Notes: generated by a model from the letters alone, not told the origin. 62,653 bases of DNA from Traorella massiliensis (GCF_900104665.1 NZ_LT629969.1:527560-590212), one strand, 5' to 3'; positions 36,424 to 47,204 are shown, counted from the stretch's first letter. Translations and numbers: made by a program.

Positions 36424-37368
36424 ATGAACCGCAGTGCATTGTGTATCAAAATGCTTCAGATTCTAAATGCTCATGATTTTGTTACTAAAAAAGAATTAGC
36501 TGAGCGACTGGAAACCAATCCTAGAAATATTGCTGAATTTAAGAAAGAATTAGAAATTGCCGGTTATATGATTGAAACGACAAAAGGCAGATATGGTGGT
36601 TATCGATTATTAGATAAGGCCTCTTTATCTATGATCCAGCTGAGCGAGGAAGAAAAACAGGCGATGAATGATGCTTATTCATTTTTAAAGAATCATCATG
36701 ATTTTTTATCAATGGAAATGTATCGTCAGTCTTTTGAAAAGATTCAGTCATCCCTAGTGTTTAACCATCATCAAAGTGATGTGGTCTATCGAGGAAGAAA
36801 TCATTTTTTAGATAAAGAAATACAAAAGATGATCCAACTCTGTGAACAAGCTAAAAAAGATAGTTGTGCCATTTCATTTGAATATCGTTCTTTGCGCGCT
36901 AGATCATATCAAAAAGTAGAAATATGTCCTTATGAAGTTTTAAATATTCAAGGGGCTTATTATTGTCTTGGCTATTGTCCTCAAAAACATGATTTTAGAA
37001 CTTATAAATTTTCAAAGGTACGTATGCAGAATATGAAAATATTAAAGAAGCATTTTACTCGTGATCTTGATTTCAATGTGAATGCTTATCTTGGGAAAAG
37101 CGGTTTAATGAAAGATGAACCGATTGAAGCAGAGTTTTTGATTTATGGAGAAAATGCCGTTTTATATGCAGAAGCTGAAATGGGGGTTAATCCAACGATG
37201 AAATATGATTCAGACAGAGTCTTGCATGTGAAAACTCTTTTCGAAGGGAAAATGAAGGCAATGCAGTTTCTTTGTTCTTTAGGAAGCAGCTGTGTGATTT
37301 TATCTCCTTTAGGATTAAAAGAGGAAATGAAAGAAGAAATCAGGAAAATGGCGCAAAACTATTTGTAG
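36424..37368 (+). CDS. HTH/WYL-domain transcriptional regulator
   Basis: This 314-residue protein has an N-terminal winged HTH of DeoR type (FVTKKELAERLETNPRNI, about 19-36), a central linker, and a WYL-like sensor domain (about 145-230: CAISFEYRS, EICPYEVLNIQGAYYCLGYC) with a C-terminal extension. WYL domains bind nucleic acids or nucleotides, and such regulators often control DNA-repair or defence genes. A perfect AAGGAGG precedes the ATG by 6 bases. The DUF2779 gene follows after 38 bases with its own promoter. Confidence 0.82.
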   Translation: MNRSALCIKMLQILNAHDFVTKKELAERLETNPRNIAEFKKELEIAGYMIETTKGRYGGYRLLDKASLSMIQLSEEEKQAMNDAYSFLKNHHDFLSMEMYRQSFEKIQSSLVFNHHQSDVVYRGRNHFLDKEIQKMIQLCEQAKKDSCAISFEYRSLRARSYQKVEICPYEVLNIQGAYYCLGYCPQKHDFRTYKFSKVRMQNMKILKKHFTRDLDFNVNAYLGKSGLMKDEPIEAEFLIYGENAVLYAEAEMGVNPTMKYDSDRVLHVKTLFEGKMKAMQFLCSLGSSCVILSPLGLKEEMKEEIRKMAQNYL

Positions 37369-37390
37369 TAAAAGAAAACTCATGTATAAT
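37363..37390 (+). promoter_or_regulatory. Promoter of the DUF2779 gene
   Basis: TTGTAG (37363-37368), a 16-base spacer and TATAAT (37385-37390) overlap the end of the WYL gene. The start codon follows 16 bases after the -10 box, so the leader is very short. Confidence 0.55.
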
Positions 37391-37406
37391 AGAAAAAGGT
37401 GATTAT

Positions 37407-38861
37407 ATGCTTCATGAATCTGATTTAAGAAAGTTTACAAGATGTGATAAATACTTTTGGTATTCAAAACAAAACAGTTTACCTTTTTTTTCATTTGCAA
37501 CGATTCAATATGATATATTTCAATTAGCGGCTGAATATTTAGGATTAGAAAATGTATTTAGGGGAAAAAGAAATGATGATCCTTTATTAGCGCTTGAGGC
37601 ATATGAAAAAAATCAGCCTTTATTAGAAGCACGTATAGCATATCGTGATTTACGTGTTAAAATACCGTGTTTTGTGAGAAAAGATCATAAAAATATATTA
37701 TATTTGATATATTCACAATGTTATCCAAAAGTTTCTGAAGCACAGAAAGCAGCTGATTTAATTGAGGTTATGGCTAAAAATAAGATGCATGTCGATGAAA
37801 TATATTTGATTCATATCAACGCTCAATATACAAGAGATGATGAATTGAATGTTTTTGAGTGTCTGACATTGAGTGATGAGTTTTACAATGACAAAAATAA
37901 AAAATGTGGTAAAGCAAGTGAATTGATTGAACAGCAGCGCCGTGATCTGGATAAGATATTAGATGCTATCGAAACACTTCCCAACATGAGTCAGGTTCAG
38001 AAAAAACGCAGTTCAATCTGTACTTCACATTATAAATGTGAATATTTTAAGGAATGTTTTCCAGATAATCAGCATGATACATCAATTTTAAATCTGGTAC
38101 AGTCTTCAAAAAAATACGAATGTGAAGAAATGGGGATCACAGATATGGCCATGGTACATGGTGATGAGATTGAAGCTACTAGAATTCAGTATGCACAAGT
38201 TATGGCCGCTAAGAAAAGAGGTTTATTTATTGATAAAATGGCTTTAAAGACTTGGGTAGATAAAGTCAGTTATCCGATTACCTATCTTGATTTTGAATGG
38301 CAGACATTTGCTTATCCGCCTTATAAAGGAATGAAGCCATACGATGTACTTGTATTTCAATATTCGATGCATATTGAGGAAAAAGGACAAAAACTTCGTC
38401 ATGAACAATTTATCGGCGATGGTGATTGCCGAATTGCATTTATTGAAGATTTGCTTTCTAAGATTCCTAAAGAAGGAACAATTCTTGTGTTCAATGCACA
38501 GGGAGCTGAAGCTTTGCGTCTTCAACAGCTAGCGAAACAATTTAGCCAGTATGAAGAACAACTGCGTTCTGTCTGGGAGAGAATGGTCGATTTGGCATTA
38601 CCTTTTTCAAGCGGGCTGATTTATGATACCCGAATGGCGGGTGAATATAATCTAAAAAAACTGTTATCTTTATTTTCTGACTTAAGTTATGATGAACTTG
38701 AGATCAATCAGGGACTATTAGCAGTTAAGAAATATCAGGAATTAGAGGCTACCCATGCAGAAGAAGTAAAAAAGGCATTATTTGAATATTGTGGCATGGA
38801 TACTTATGCAGAATATGTGCTATTTCATTTTCTTAAAGATAAGATATCAGAAACTATGTAA
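37407..38861 (+). CDS. DUF2779 protein: Cas4-like Fe-S region plus DEDD exonuclease-like domain
   Basis: This 484-residue protein is translated from ATG 37407 (AAAAGGTG upstream; an earlier frame start at 37272 lies inside the WYL gene). The N-terminal region begins ESDLRKFTRCDKYFWYSK and later has CTSHYKCEYFKEC, the one-plus-three cysteine pattern of Cas4/AddB Fe-S nucleases. The expected D...ExK nuclease residues between them are not evident. The C-terminal domain has YLDFEWQTFAYPPY, LVFNAQGAEALRLQQL and FEYCGMDTYAEY, matching a DnaQ-like DEDD exonuclease fold. The probable role is nucleic-acid processing; the pathway is unknown. It is adjacent to a WYL regulator. Confidence 0.75.
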   Translation: MLHESDLRKFTRCDKYFWYSKQNSLPFFSFATIQYDIFQLAAEYLGLENVFRGKRNDDPLLALEAYEKNQPLLEARIAYRDLRVKIPCFVRKDHKNILYLIYSQCYPKVSEAQKAADLIEVMAKNKMHVDEIYLIHINAQYTRDDELNVFECLTLSDEFYNDKNKKCGKASELIEQQRRDLDKILDAIETLPNMSQVQKKRSSICTSHYKCEYFKECFPDNQHDTSILNLVQSSKKYECEEMGITDMAMVHGDEIEATRIQYAQVMAAKKRGLFIDKMALKTWVDKVSYPITYLDFEWQTFAYPPYKGMKPYDVLVFQYSMHIEEKGQKLRHEQFIGDGDCRIAFIEDLLSKIPKEGTILVFNAQGAEALRLQQLAKQFSQYEEQLRSVWERMVDLALPFSSGLIYDTRMAGEYNLKKLLSLFSDLSYDELEINQGLLAVKKYQELEATHAEEVKKALFEYCGMDTYAEYVLFHFLKDKISETM

Positions 38862-38887
38862 GAATGGTCAGAAACCATTCTTTTTTT
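38860..38887. terminator. Bidirectional terminator
   Basis: AAGAATGGT (38860-38868) and ACCATTCTT (38874-38882) with a T7 tail separate the DUF2779 gene from the convergent peptidoglycan-binding protein gene. Confidence 0.8.
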
Positions 38888-41003
38888 AACCGTTTAATTC
38901 ATTAAATATTTCATTGATCCTATTCCAAGTCTGCGCTCCAACGATGCCATCAGGATCAAGACCCAGCATTTTTTGAAAAGCGATGACGCTTTGCTGGGTA
39001 CGTACACCAAAAATACCATCAGCTGTAACATTAGGGATATTCTGATAATAAATAGAAATAAAATTAAGACGATTTTGAATCAGAGCAACATCATCACCCC
39101 TTGAATTTAAACGTAAAGGAGTACCAGGATATGGTGGAAATGCAGGTGAAGAAGCATCACCATTAATAATTTTATTCTGAGCTTCAAACAAAGCATTCCA
39201 TGTGTTTGGTCCAACAACTCCATCAGCATCAAGGCCAAAAAGTTCTTGAAAGCGAACAACGGCCTCGCTTGTCCGAATGCCAAAAATACCATCTTCTACT
39301 AATATAGGTATAGAAGGATATTCCATACCTACAGTATTTAATGCTTCTTGGATATTTAATACATCCTGTCCGCTTGCACCTAATCCAATAGCAATTCCCG
39401 GATATACAGGTGCCTGATTAGGAGGATTAGTAGAATTGACCATATCTGAATAAATTGAAAAGATACGATTCCATGTTGTTTCACCAACAATACCATCTAC
39501 TGTCAGTCCATAAAACTTCTGAAAGGAGCGAACAGCATTTAATGTTTGAGTCCCAAAAAAACTATCAATATTCGAAATTGGCGATATAGCGTTATTATAA
39601 GCGGCAATCGTATTAAGATAAAATTGAATCTGCTGGACATAAAGATCCCGATCTCCATATTTTAAAATGACCTGTGGCCACTCACCGCTACGTTCATTTT
39701 CAACTCGTCCAATGCTGCTCAGCTCCGCTAGTTTTCTAACAGCAACATAAATATAATTGATCTTATACCATGTACTCTTTCCAACAACTCCATCTTGTGT
39801 CAGATTGAACTGCTTTTGAAAAATACGAACAGCATTTTCTGTCATTGTTCCAAATATACCATCTACTGGATAAATAGGTGTGATGAGCGGATAATTCACA
39901 GCAATAGCATTAAGCTGCTGTTGAAGCAGATAAACATCCGGACCTTGTGAGCCTAATCTTAGAGGTGTTCCTGGATAAGATCCTTTGACATCTTCAATGC
40001 GATCCGATGAAACCAGACGTACATCATCTCCATAATAAAATTGTAGAATTTGAATAGCACTTAAGCCATCATTTGCCAAAGTCAAAGTACCCCACTGTTT
40101 CATTCCCGGACACTGTGCAATTTTGCCATCACAATATTCTGCATAAAAAGGTTCTGCATAATTTCTTTTTCTTAAAAACTGATTAAACACATCATCAACA
40201 AGTACTGAAATGCTATCAAAAATATTACGGTTTTTTACAAATGCCTGGTCAAAAGCCGTATTATTTGTAATATCAAAATCATATCCCTTTGAACGATACC
40301 ATTCTGTGTAAACACGATTCAAAGCTAATGAAACCTGGGCATGGATATTGGCTAATAGAGATTCTTTTGGCCATGTAGGGTATATCTCGGAAGAGCATAC
40401 ATTTTTGATATAATAGATAAAATCAACGGTGATATCTTCTGCTTTAGCCGTAGGCCTTCCTAAATGAACACGAATCTGACGAGGAATGACAACTCCTTTT
40501 TGAACAAACATGATTCTTTCAGGAGTTGTAAGATAATTTTCTTCATCCATTTTATAATCCTGCTCACTATTGCCACCCTGAATCCGGGTTGGTGACTGAG
40601 AAACGTTATTTCCGCCATAATTGGTCAATAGATGATGATCAGGAATGGTTTCTACTTCTGTTTCATAATTGACTAATATATCAGGAATCATATTTATATT
40701 GATCACGCTTGACTCATCAGCAAATATTTGAACACCTTGAATCAATTCGCTTAGATATCCTTCAAGAAACAATTCAACACTATAAATTTCATAAGGACGC
40801 AATGAATTATTTTCTTCTAAAGATAAATCTCTATTTTTAGTTTCAAGAGTAATCACAGGACTCTGTCCCTCAATATCTGTAATATAATACTTTTCGAATA
40901 TAATAACACCATCTTCTTCTTTAAAGATACGGACAATCACATTGCTGAGTGCCAATGCTTCTTCAGCAAGACTGGTAAAAATCTGTAATGTTCCTGTTGG
41001 CAT
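38886..41003 (-). CDS. SpoIID-like protein with four C-terminal peptidoglycan-binding modules
   Basis: The first 150 of 705 residues are a beta-rich domain (GTLQIFTSLAEEALAL). Residues about 190-345 resemble the SpoIID/LytB catalytic fold (WPKESLLANIHAQVSLALNR, YDFDITNNTAFDQAF, CDGKIAQCPGMKQWG). Four PG_binding_1 modules follow (about 365-440, 465-540, 560-630 and 635-705), each with DGIFG or a variant and DGxVGxxTW. No signal peptide or anchor is visible, so it either acts in spores or mother cells or leaves by another path. It probably cuts or remodels peptidoglycan. The lytic domain call is weaker than that of the binding modules. Confidence 0.72.
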   Translation of the reverse strand: MPTGTLQIFTSLAEEALALSNVIVRIFKEEDGVIIFEKYYITDIEGQSPVITLETKNRDLSLEENNSLRPYEIYSVELFLEGYLSELIQGVQIFADESSVININMIPDILVNYETEVETIPDHHLLTNYGGNNVSQSPTRIQGGNSEQDYKMDEENYLTTPERIMFVQKGVVIPRQIRVHLGRPTAKAEDITVDFIYYIKNVCSSEIYPTWPKESLLANIHAQVSLALNRVYTEWYRSKGYDFDITNNTAFDQAFVKNRNIFDSISVLVDDVFNQFLRKRNYAEPFYAEYCDGKIAQCPGMKQWGTLTLANDGLSAIQILQFYYGDDVRLVSSDRIEDVKGSYPGTPLRLGSQGPDVYLLQQQLNAIAVNYPLITPIYPVDGIFGTMTENAVRIFQKQFNLTQDGVVGKSTWYKINYIYVAVRKLAELSSIGRVENERSGEWPQVILKYGDRDLYVQQIQFYLNTIAAYNNAISPISNIDSFFGTQTLNAVRSFQKFYGLTVDGIVGETTWNRIFSIYSDMVNSTNPPNQAPVYPGIAIGLGASGQDVLNIQEALNTVGMEYPSIPILVEDGIFGIRTSEAVVRFQELFGLDADGVVGPNTWNALFEAQNKIINGDASSPAFPPYPGTPLRLNSRGDDVALIQNRLNFISIYYQNIPNVTADGIFGVRTQQSVIAFQKMLGLDPDGIVGAQTWNRINEIFNELNG

Positions 41004-41175
41004 AAATACCTCCTATAATAGCCTATTCTTCAAACAAAAAAAATAGTAGGCAAATGCCCAGATAAGAGAAATAAACCATCAAATAATTTTGACCATATTG
41101 ATATTTTTATGATAAAAAGATACAATGAAAACATGAAAATGTTCACACAAGGGTGTATGTAAAGGAATGATATTT

Positions 41176-41576
41176 ATGTCTGATAAAGTAGAGGAATATC
41201 TAAAGAATGCTGAAAAGATAGGACGTCAGTATGGGAATTGTAAAGAACTTCAAAAGTATATCCTTTGCTGGTTGCGAAAGCAGAGAGGAAAGGACGAACC
41301 AGACAAGAAGTAGATCATATCATTCACTGGCTATGCGGTTATAGTGAAGAGGATATCGTAAATGCTTTAGAAAATGATGTAAGTTATGGCGATTTTTTTA
41401 GAAATGCACCTGTATTAAATCCTGATAGGGCATTGATTAGCGGCAGTATTTGTGGTGTACGTGTGGAAAAGATGGAAGAAGGTCTGATGAAAGAAATCCG
41501 CTACTTAGATAAACTGGTAGATGAACTGGCAAAGGGCAAACCTATGGAAAAGATCTTGAGGAAAAAAGATGAATGA
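41176..41576 (+). pseudogene. DUF2200 family protein with apparent frameshift
   Basis: The C-terminal 104 codons match DUF2200 closely ([54 protein letters not shown]) but their frame has no proper start. A good start (ATG 41176, AAAGGAA upstream) reads in another frame. The two join if one A is added to the CAAAAG run (A4, 41252-41255), giving ...[15 protein letters not shown] and a 133-residue protein. The function of DUF2200 is unknown. The 3' end overlaps the DUF1905 gene by 8 bases, implying that it was once a coupled operon member. Confidence 0.7.
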
Positions 41577-41871
41577 TAAAATCTATGAATTTGAAGCAGT
41601 AATCGAAGCTGTTCCTGAAAAAGGTGGTGCCTATGTGCGTTTCCCATATGATATTCGTAAAGAATTTGGGAAAGGAAGAGTTAAGGTCTATGTTACTTTT
41701 GATGGTGAACCCTATCATGGCAGTATCGTAAACATGGGAGTAAAAAATGCAGATGGCTCTATCTGTTATATCATTGGAATTCGTAAAGATATTCGAAATA
41801 AAATACATAAACAGCCCAATGACAAGGTATGGGTATGTGTCAGTGAACAGGTACGAATTGATCTGGAATAA
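41569..41871 (+). CDS. DUF1905 domain protein
   Basis: This 100-residue protein matches DUF1905 ([35 protein letters not shown] and [15 protein letters not shown]). The fold is a small beta barrel. The family sometimes accompanies YdeI/OmpD-associated domains; the role is unknown. It starts inside the end of the DUF2200 gene and is 17 bases from the MmcQ-like gene. Confidence 0.82.
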   Translation: MNDKIYEFEAVIEAVPEKGGAYVRFPYDIRKEFGKGRVKVYVTFDGEPYHGSIVNMGVKNADGSICYIIGIRKDIRNKIHKQPNDKVWVCVSEQVRIDLE

Positions 41872-41888
41872 GTAAAAGAGAAATTGAT

Positions 41889-42557
41889 ATGAGAAGGCTT
41901 GAACAGTATTTTGTAAATAAAGCGATAGATGAGGAAAAGCTTCTAAAATTTGGTTTTATGATAAAAGATGGTGCATATTGTTATGAAAAAAAGATTTGTG
42001 ATGGAGCTTTTAAGGTGATCATATACTTATCTGAAAATTTACAGTATTCTAAAGTAATCGATGTTTTAGATAATGAAGAATATGTCTTAGCTGATATTAG
42101 TGATGCTGGCGGTGATTTTGTCGGAAGGATCAAAGATGAATATGAAAAGATATTGATGGATATGGTTGATTCTTGTACAGATCCGGATGTGTTTAAAACA
42201 AAACAGGCAAAAGAAGTTATTCACTATGTGAAAGAGAAGTATGGAGATGAGTTAGAATTTCTGTGGAAGAAATTTCCGGATAATGCGATTTGGAGAAATA
42301 AAAATAATCAAAAATGGTATGGTATTTTGATGAAAGTTTCTAAAAGAAAACTAGGAATGGAGAGTGATGAAATCAGTGAAATCATTGATGTAAGAGTTCA
42401 TCAGGAAAGTATTGCCGGGCTAATTGATGATCAAAAGATATTCGCAGGCTATCATATGAACAAAAAACATTGGATTACGATCTTGCTTGATGGAAGCATA
42501 GAGATTGAAAAGATCTTGGCTTTTGTTGATGATAGTTATCGATTATCATGTAAGTGA
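41889..42557 (+). CDS. MmcQ/YjbR family protein (DUF419)
   Basis: This 222-residue protein has a C-terminal MmcQ/YjbR fold (ELEFLWKKFPDNAIWRNKNN, KWYGILMKVSKRKLG, HMNKKHWITILLDGSI, about 105-215), annotated in databases as DNA-binding-like. The N-terminal 95 residues are a second small domain (CYEKKICDGAFKVIIYL). The molecular role is not established. It is followed after 9 bases by the DJ-1-like gene in an operon-like row of small genes. Confidence 0.8.
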   Translation: MRRLEQYFVNKAIDEEKLLKFGFMIKDGAYCYEKKICDGAFKVIIYLSENLQYSKVIDVLDNEEYVLADISDAGGDFVGRIKDEYEKILMDMVDSCTDPDVFKTKQAKEVIHYVKEKYGDELEFLWKKFPDNAIWRNKNNQKWYGILMKVSKRKLGMESDEISEIIDVRVHQESIAGLIDDQKIFAGYHMNKKHWITILLDGSIEIEKILAFVDDSYRLSCK

Positions 42558-42566
42558 GGTGATGGT

Positions 42567-43202
42567 ATGAAAAAAATTGGTATCATGATATATCCTTATT
42601 TTTCTATGCAGGAAATTTCTTGTTTAACGGATGGTTTAAAGGTATATTTTGATATTGATGTAGATGTATTTGCGTCTACTCAAAACATGATTAAGACAGA
42701 GGATAATTTTCAAGTTGTTGCGAATAAGACTTTTGATGAATTTAATGATGAATACGGCTGCTTGATACTGCCAGGCATCTATGATCCCCTGCCAGCTTTG
42801 TTTGATGAGCGAAATATTTCATTTTTGCGTTCATTGAAAGGAAAAGATATTCTGATTGCGAGTATTTCATCTTCGCCGATGCTTTTAGCGAAAGCCGGGC
42901 TTTTGGATGAGGTTCATTTCACAAGTGGCATGTGGGATGAAATCGCAAGATATTTAGACTTTATTCCTTATGAAAAGATGATTCATCAGCCAATCGTGAA
43001 AGATAAAAATGTGATTACGGCTATTGGTTTCGCATATCGGGAATTTGCTTGTGAAGTGATTCGAACTTTAGGCATTGATGAGTGTAAAAATGGTTTATTT
43101 AATGGTATTACGAAGGAATATACGGAAGAAGAATTAATCTTTGAGATGGGTGAAGAGAATTTTAAAGAATTTGTGAAAGAATATATGAGTTATATTCAAT
43201 AA
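42567..43202 (+). CDS. DJ-1/PfpI family protein lacking the elbow cysteine
   Basis: This 211-residue Rossmann-like protein of the class I amidotransferase superfamily has strands IGIMIYPYFSMQEI and CLILPGIYDPLP. At the nucleophile elbow it reads IASISSSPMLLAKAGLL, where DJ-1/PfpI proteins have A-x-C-x-G; serine stands in place of cysteine. It is therefore probably not a Cys-dependent hydrolase or glyoxalase and may bind a ligand or act as a regulator. It lies 12 bases before the SIS gene. Confidence 0.75.
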   Translation: MKKIGIMIYPYFSMQEISCLTDGLKVYFDIDVDVFASTQNMIKTEDNFQVVANKTFDEFNDEYGCLILPGIYDPLPALFDERNISFLRSLKGKDILIASISSSPMLLAKAGLLDEVHFTSGMWDEIARYLDFIPYEKMIHQPIVKDKNVITAIGFAYREFACEVIRTLGIDECKNGLFNGITKEYTEEELIFEMGEENFKEFVKEYMSYIQ

Positions 43203-43214
43203 GATGGAGGAATT

Positions 43215-43952
43215 ATGAAAAAAAGATATATTGAATTTGCACAGATCATGAAAGATCAATTGGATCAAGCGCTTCAACAGGAGGAAAAGATAGAAGCGTG
43301 TGCACGTATAATTAGTGATACCGTGCGTCATGATGGACTGGTTCATGTTTTTGGCTGTGGCCATTCTCAGATGTTTGGGGAGGAACTTTGTTTCCGTACA
43401 GGTGGTTTAGTACCGATTAATGCTATTATGATACCTCAGTATAATATCTATCCAAAGGTACGTCTTTCACAAGTGATGGAAAGATGTGAAGGCGTGGCCG
43501 CCTCTGTTTTAGATACGATGCAGACTTCAACAGCCGATACAATGATCATCGTGTCTGTATCCGGACGTAATGCGGCAGGTATCGATATGGCATTGGCAGC
43601 TAAAGAAAAGGGAATGAAAGTTATCTGTGTTACTTCGCTTGGTTATTCGACTCAAGTAACCTCTCGTCATTCAAGTGGAAAATTATTGAAAGATGTCAGT
43701 GATATTGTCTTAGATATATGTGGTGTTAAAGGAGATGCAGTACTTGAAGACGAACGTGTCAGTGAGAAATTCTGTTCAACTTCTACGGTAGTGGCAATGA
43801 GTCTATTGATTGGCATCATGGGACAGGCGATTCAAAATCTGGCAGATGAAGGAATCGATCCGCCAATTTGGGTTAGCGGTAATCTTGATCGTGGTGATGC
43901 CGTTAATGCAGAATATATTAAAAAATATAAAGGAAGAGTAGATATTTTATAA
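43215..43952 (+). CDS. SIS domain protein (UPF0309 family)
   Basis: This 245-residue phosphosugar-binding protein has SIS hallmarks VHVFGCGHSQMFGEEL (about 42-57), TMIIVSVSGRNAAGIDMAL (about 114-132) and KVICVTSLGYS. The family resembles phosphoheptose or N-acetylmuramic-acid-phosphate isomerase-like proteins; the substrate cannot be read. It has a GATGGAGG ribosome site and ends 16 bases before a frameshifted unknown gene. Confidence 0.85.
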   Translation: MKKRYIEFAQIMKDQLDQALQQEEKIEACARIISDTVRHDGLVHVFGCGHSQMFGEELCFRTGGLVPINAIMIPQYNIYPKVRLSQVMERCEGVAASVLDTMQTSTADTMIIVSVSGRNAAGIDMALAAKEKGMKVICVTSLGYSTQVTSRHSSGKLLKDVSDIVLDICGVKGDAVLEDERVSEKFCSTSTVVAMSLLIGIMGQAIQNLADEGIDPPIWVSGNLDRGDAVNAEYIKKYKGRVDIL

Positions 43953-43968
43953 TTAGGGAGAAACAGTG

Positions 43969-44577
43969 ATGTATTGTCTAAGTGATGAATTGCTAGGAAA
44001 TATCAAAAAAAAATAAGTCAAGAGATTTATGAGAAAACAAAGGGTGTCGTTTCTTATGAGGAATATATTGTTTTGCCTTATTATGGAGGAAATATTATTC
44101 TACGTTTTGATTTAAAAAAAGAAAAGGTGACTCTTGATGAACTCGATCAATATGAAGCTTTGATGTATGAAATCGTAAAAGATGATTTTTTGATTGATTT
44201 TATGGGAGATGTATATAAAAAAGTGGGTCTTGATATTTCGCATCTTGATGAATATCTAATTAAATGTGCTCACTCTTATCATGAAGAAAAGATCTTATCT
44301 TCTCCTTTTTGTGAAAAAGTGAAAAAAAGATGCGGAATATTTATTAAAATGTGTTGATTTACCTAAAGAAACTAAAGTCTGGGAGATTCAATTAGAAGAA
44401 GAAATCAATCTGTTTATTCTGGGAAAAAAGAATAGTTTGGTAAAACAGGAAAGTGCTGATGGGGAGACTGTCAATATTTTTGAAGTTAAAAGTGAGGAAT
44501 GTGAAGGATTGATCAAAGCGGCATTTTATGCGAAAAGAAAAAAGCTTTCATTAGTAAAAGTTTTGCTTGAGTCATAA
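43969..44577 (+). pseudogene. Unknown protein broken by two compensating frameshifts
   Basis: Reading from ATG 43969 (GGGAG upstream) gives MYCLSDELLGNIKKK and a stop at an A9 run (44005-44013). One extra A would continue into the frame of 44073-44357. That frame fails at an A7 run (44322-44328), where loss of one A continues to the TAA at 44575. The corrected product is 202 residues, mostly helical, with VLPYYGGNIILRFDLKKEKV and CEGLIKAAFYAKRKKLSLVK, and matches no family I know. Codon usage matches the neighbours. The breaks may be true decay or homopolymer errors. Confidence 0.6.
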
Positions 44578-44597
44578 AGAAGTTATTGAGGAGAAAA

Positions 44598-45026
44598 ATG
44601 AAGCTAGGTACGACTTATATATGTGTTTCTGATATGGAAAAATCTTTAGCTTTCTATAAAGCATTACTTCAGCAGGATCCTTTTTATTGTAATGATGATC
44701 GTTGGATTACGTTTCATTGTGGTAATTCTATATCGATATACAATAAGAAATACGATGAAAAGCTAATTGAAAAAGGTGGTCATATTCATTTTAATCAGGC
44801 TTATTTAGATGACTTTTATAAGCCAGAAGAGAAAAAGATGAATAATATGGTAATATTTAATTTTGAAACAGATGATTTAAAAGAGGAATATGAAAGAATA
44901 AAAAAATTGAATATTGGCGAAGTTTCTGAAATTTTATATGTCAATGTTCATATGCCATATTATTATTTTAATCTAATAGATCCGGATGGTAACATTATTG
45001 AAATCAGTGGTCCATATGATGGATAA
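44598..45026 (+). CDS. VOC (glyoxalase/bleomycin-resistance-like) family protein
   Basis: This 142-residue protein has paired beta-alpha-beta-beta-beta modules. The first begins TTYICVSDMEKSLAFYKALL; the second ends YFNLIDPDGNIIEISGPYD, a standard VOC ending with the metal-ligand Glu. The substrate is unknown. The ATG at 44598 follows GAGGAGA; an in-frame TTG at 44586 lies upstream of that site and is unlikely to be used. Confidence 0.85.
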   Translation: MKLGTTYICVSDMEKSLAFYKALLQQDPFYCNDDRWITFHCGNSISIYNKKYDEKLIEKGGHIHFNQAYLDDFYKPEEKKMNNMVIFNFETDDLKEEYERIKKLNIGEVSEILYVNVHMPYYYFNLIDPDGNIIEISGPYDG

Positions 45027-45210
45027 TGAAAGAGTATTTCATCATATATCTGATTACAGGAAATCTTTTATTTAGTTTTATTATAGATATTTGTACATAA
45101 GTGTTTTAGGAATAAATATTGTAATTAAATGAGAAAACAAGGCGATCTTTATTTAAAGAATAATAGAAATGAATGGTTAAAAAAAGCATAAGATGTAGAG
45201 AAATAGATGA

Positions 45211-46647
<1,437 letters not shown>

Positions 46648-46659
46648 AAGATCAAATGT

Positions 46660-46687
46660 AAAGAGTGTTGCGGCACTCTTTTTGTTT
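46660..46687 (+). terminator. Terminator of the GH1 gene
   Basis: AAAGAGTG (46660-46667) and CACTCTTT (46674-46681) flank a 6-base loop and lead into a T-rich tail. Confidence 0.75.
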
Positions 46688-46718
46688 TAATATAATTATA
46701 GAAAAGGAGGATAGAAAG

Positions 46719-47195
46719 ATGGATATTTCATTTAAAACAAAAGAGGGAAGGTTTAATTATCGGGTTGGAGCCATTATGATCCATGAGCAAAAAGTGTTGA
46801 TGATGAAAGATGAAGGATCTTCATATTTTTATGTTCCAGGCGGCAGAGTCAAGATGAATGAGACAGCTGAAACGGCTGTTTTGAGAGAATTAAAAGAAGA
46901 ATTGGGAATTGATGGTGAAATCATTCGCCCTCTATGGCTGAATCAAAGTTTTTTTGAAGAAGATATTACTCATGAGCATTTTCATGAATTGTGTCTTTAT
47001 TATCTGGTGGATATTTCTAAAAATGATGGCCTGTTTACAGATAATACGTTTATTTCTAAAGATCATGAACATCTTTTCAGATTTGAATGGATCAGTTTTG
47101 ATAGAGTTAGTCAAGAATATTTATATCCGTCATTTCTAAAGGAAAAAATATTTCATTTGCCGGAGCATTTGGAAATATTATGTGAATATGAGTAG
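46719..47195 (+). CDS. Nudix hydrolase
   Basis: This protein of 158 residues from the chosen start hydrolyses a nucleoside-diphosphate-linked compound. The Nudix box is complete (GGRVKMNETAETAVLREL then KEELGI, about 43-66), fitting Gx5Ex7REUxEExGU. I use the ATG at 46719 because AAAAGGAGG lies upstream at good spacing; the upstream part of the frame overlaps the GH1 terminator. Substrate specificity is not apparent. It is 9 bases from the GrpB-family gene. Confidence 0.88.
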   Translation: MDISFKTKEGRFNYRVGAIMIHEQKVLMMKDEGSSYFYVPGGRVKMNETAETAVLRELKEELGIDGEIIRPLWLNQSFFEEDITHEHFHELCLYYLVDISKNDGLFTDNTFISKDHEHLFRFEWISFDRVSQEYLYPSFLKEKIFHLPEHLEILCEYE

Positions 47196-47204
47196 GGGGA
47201 TATT

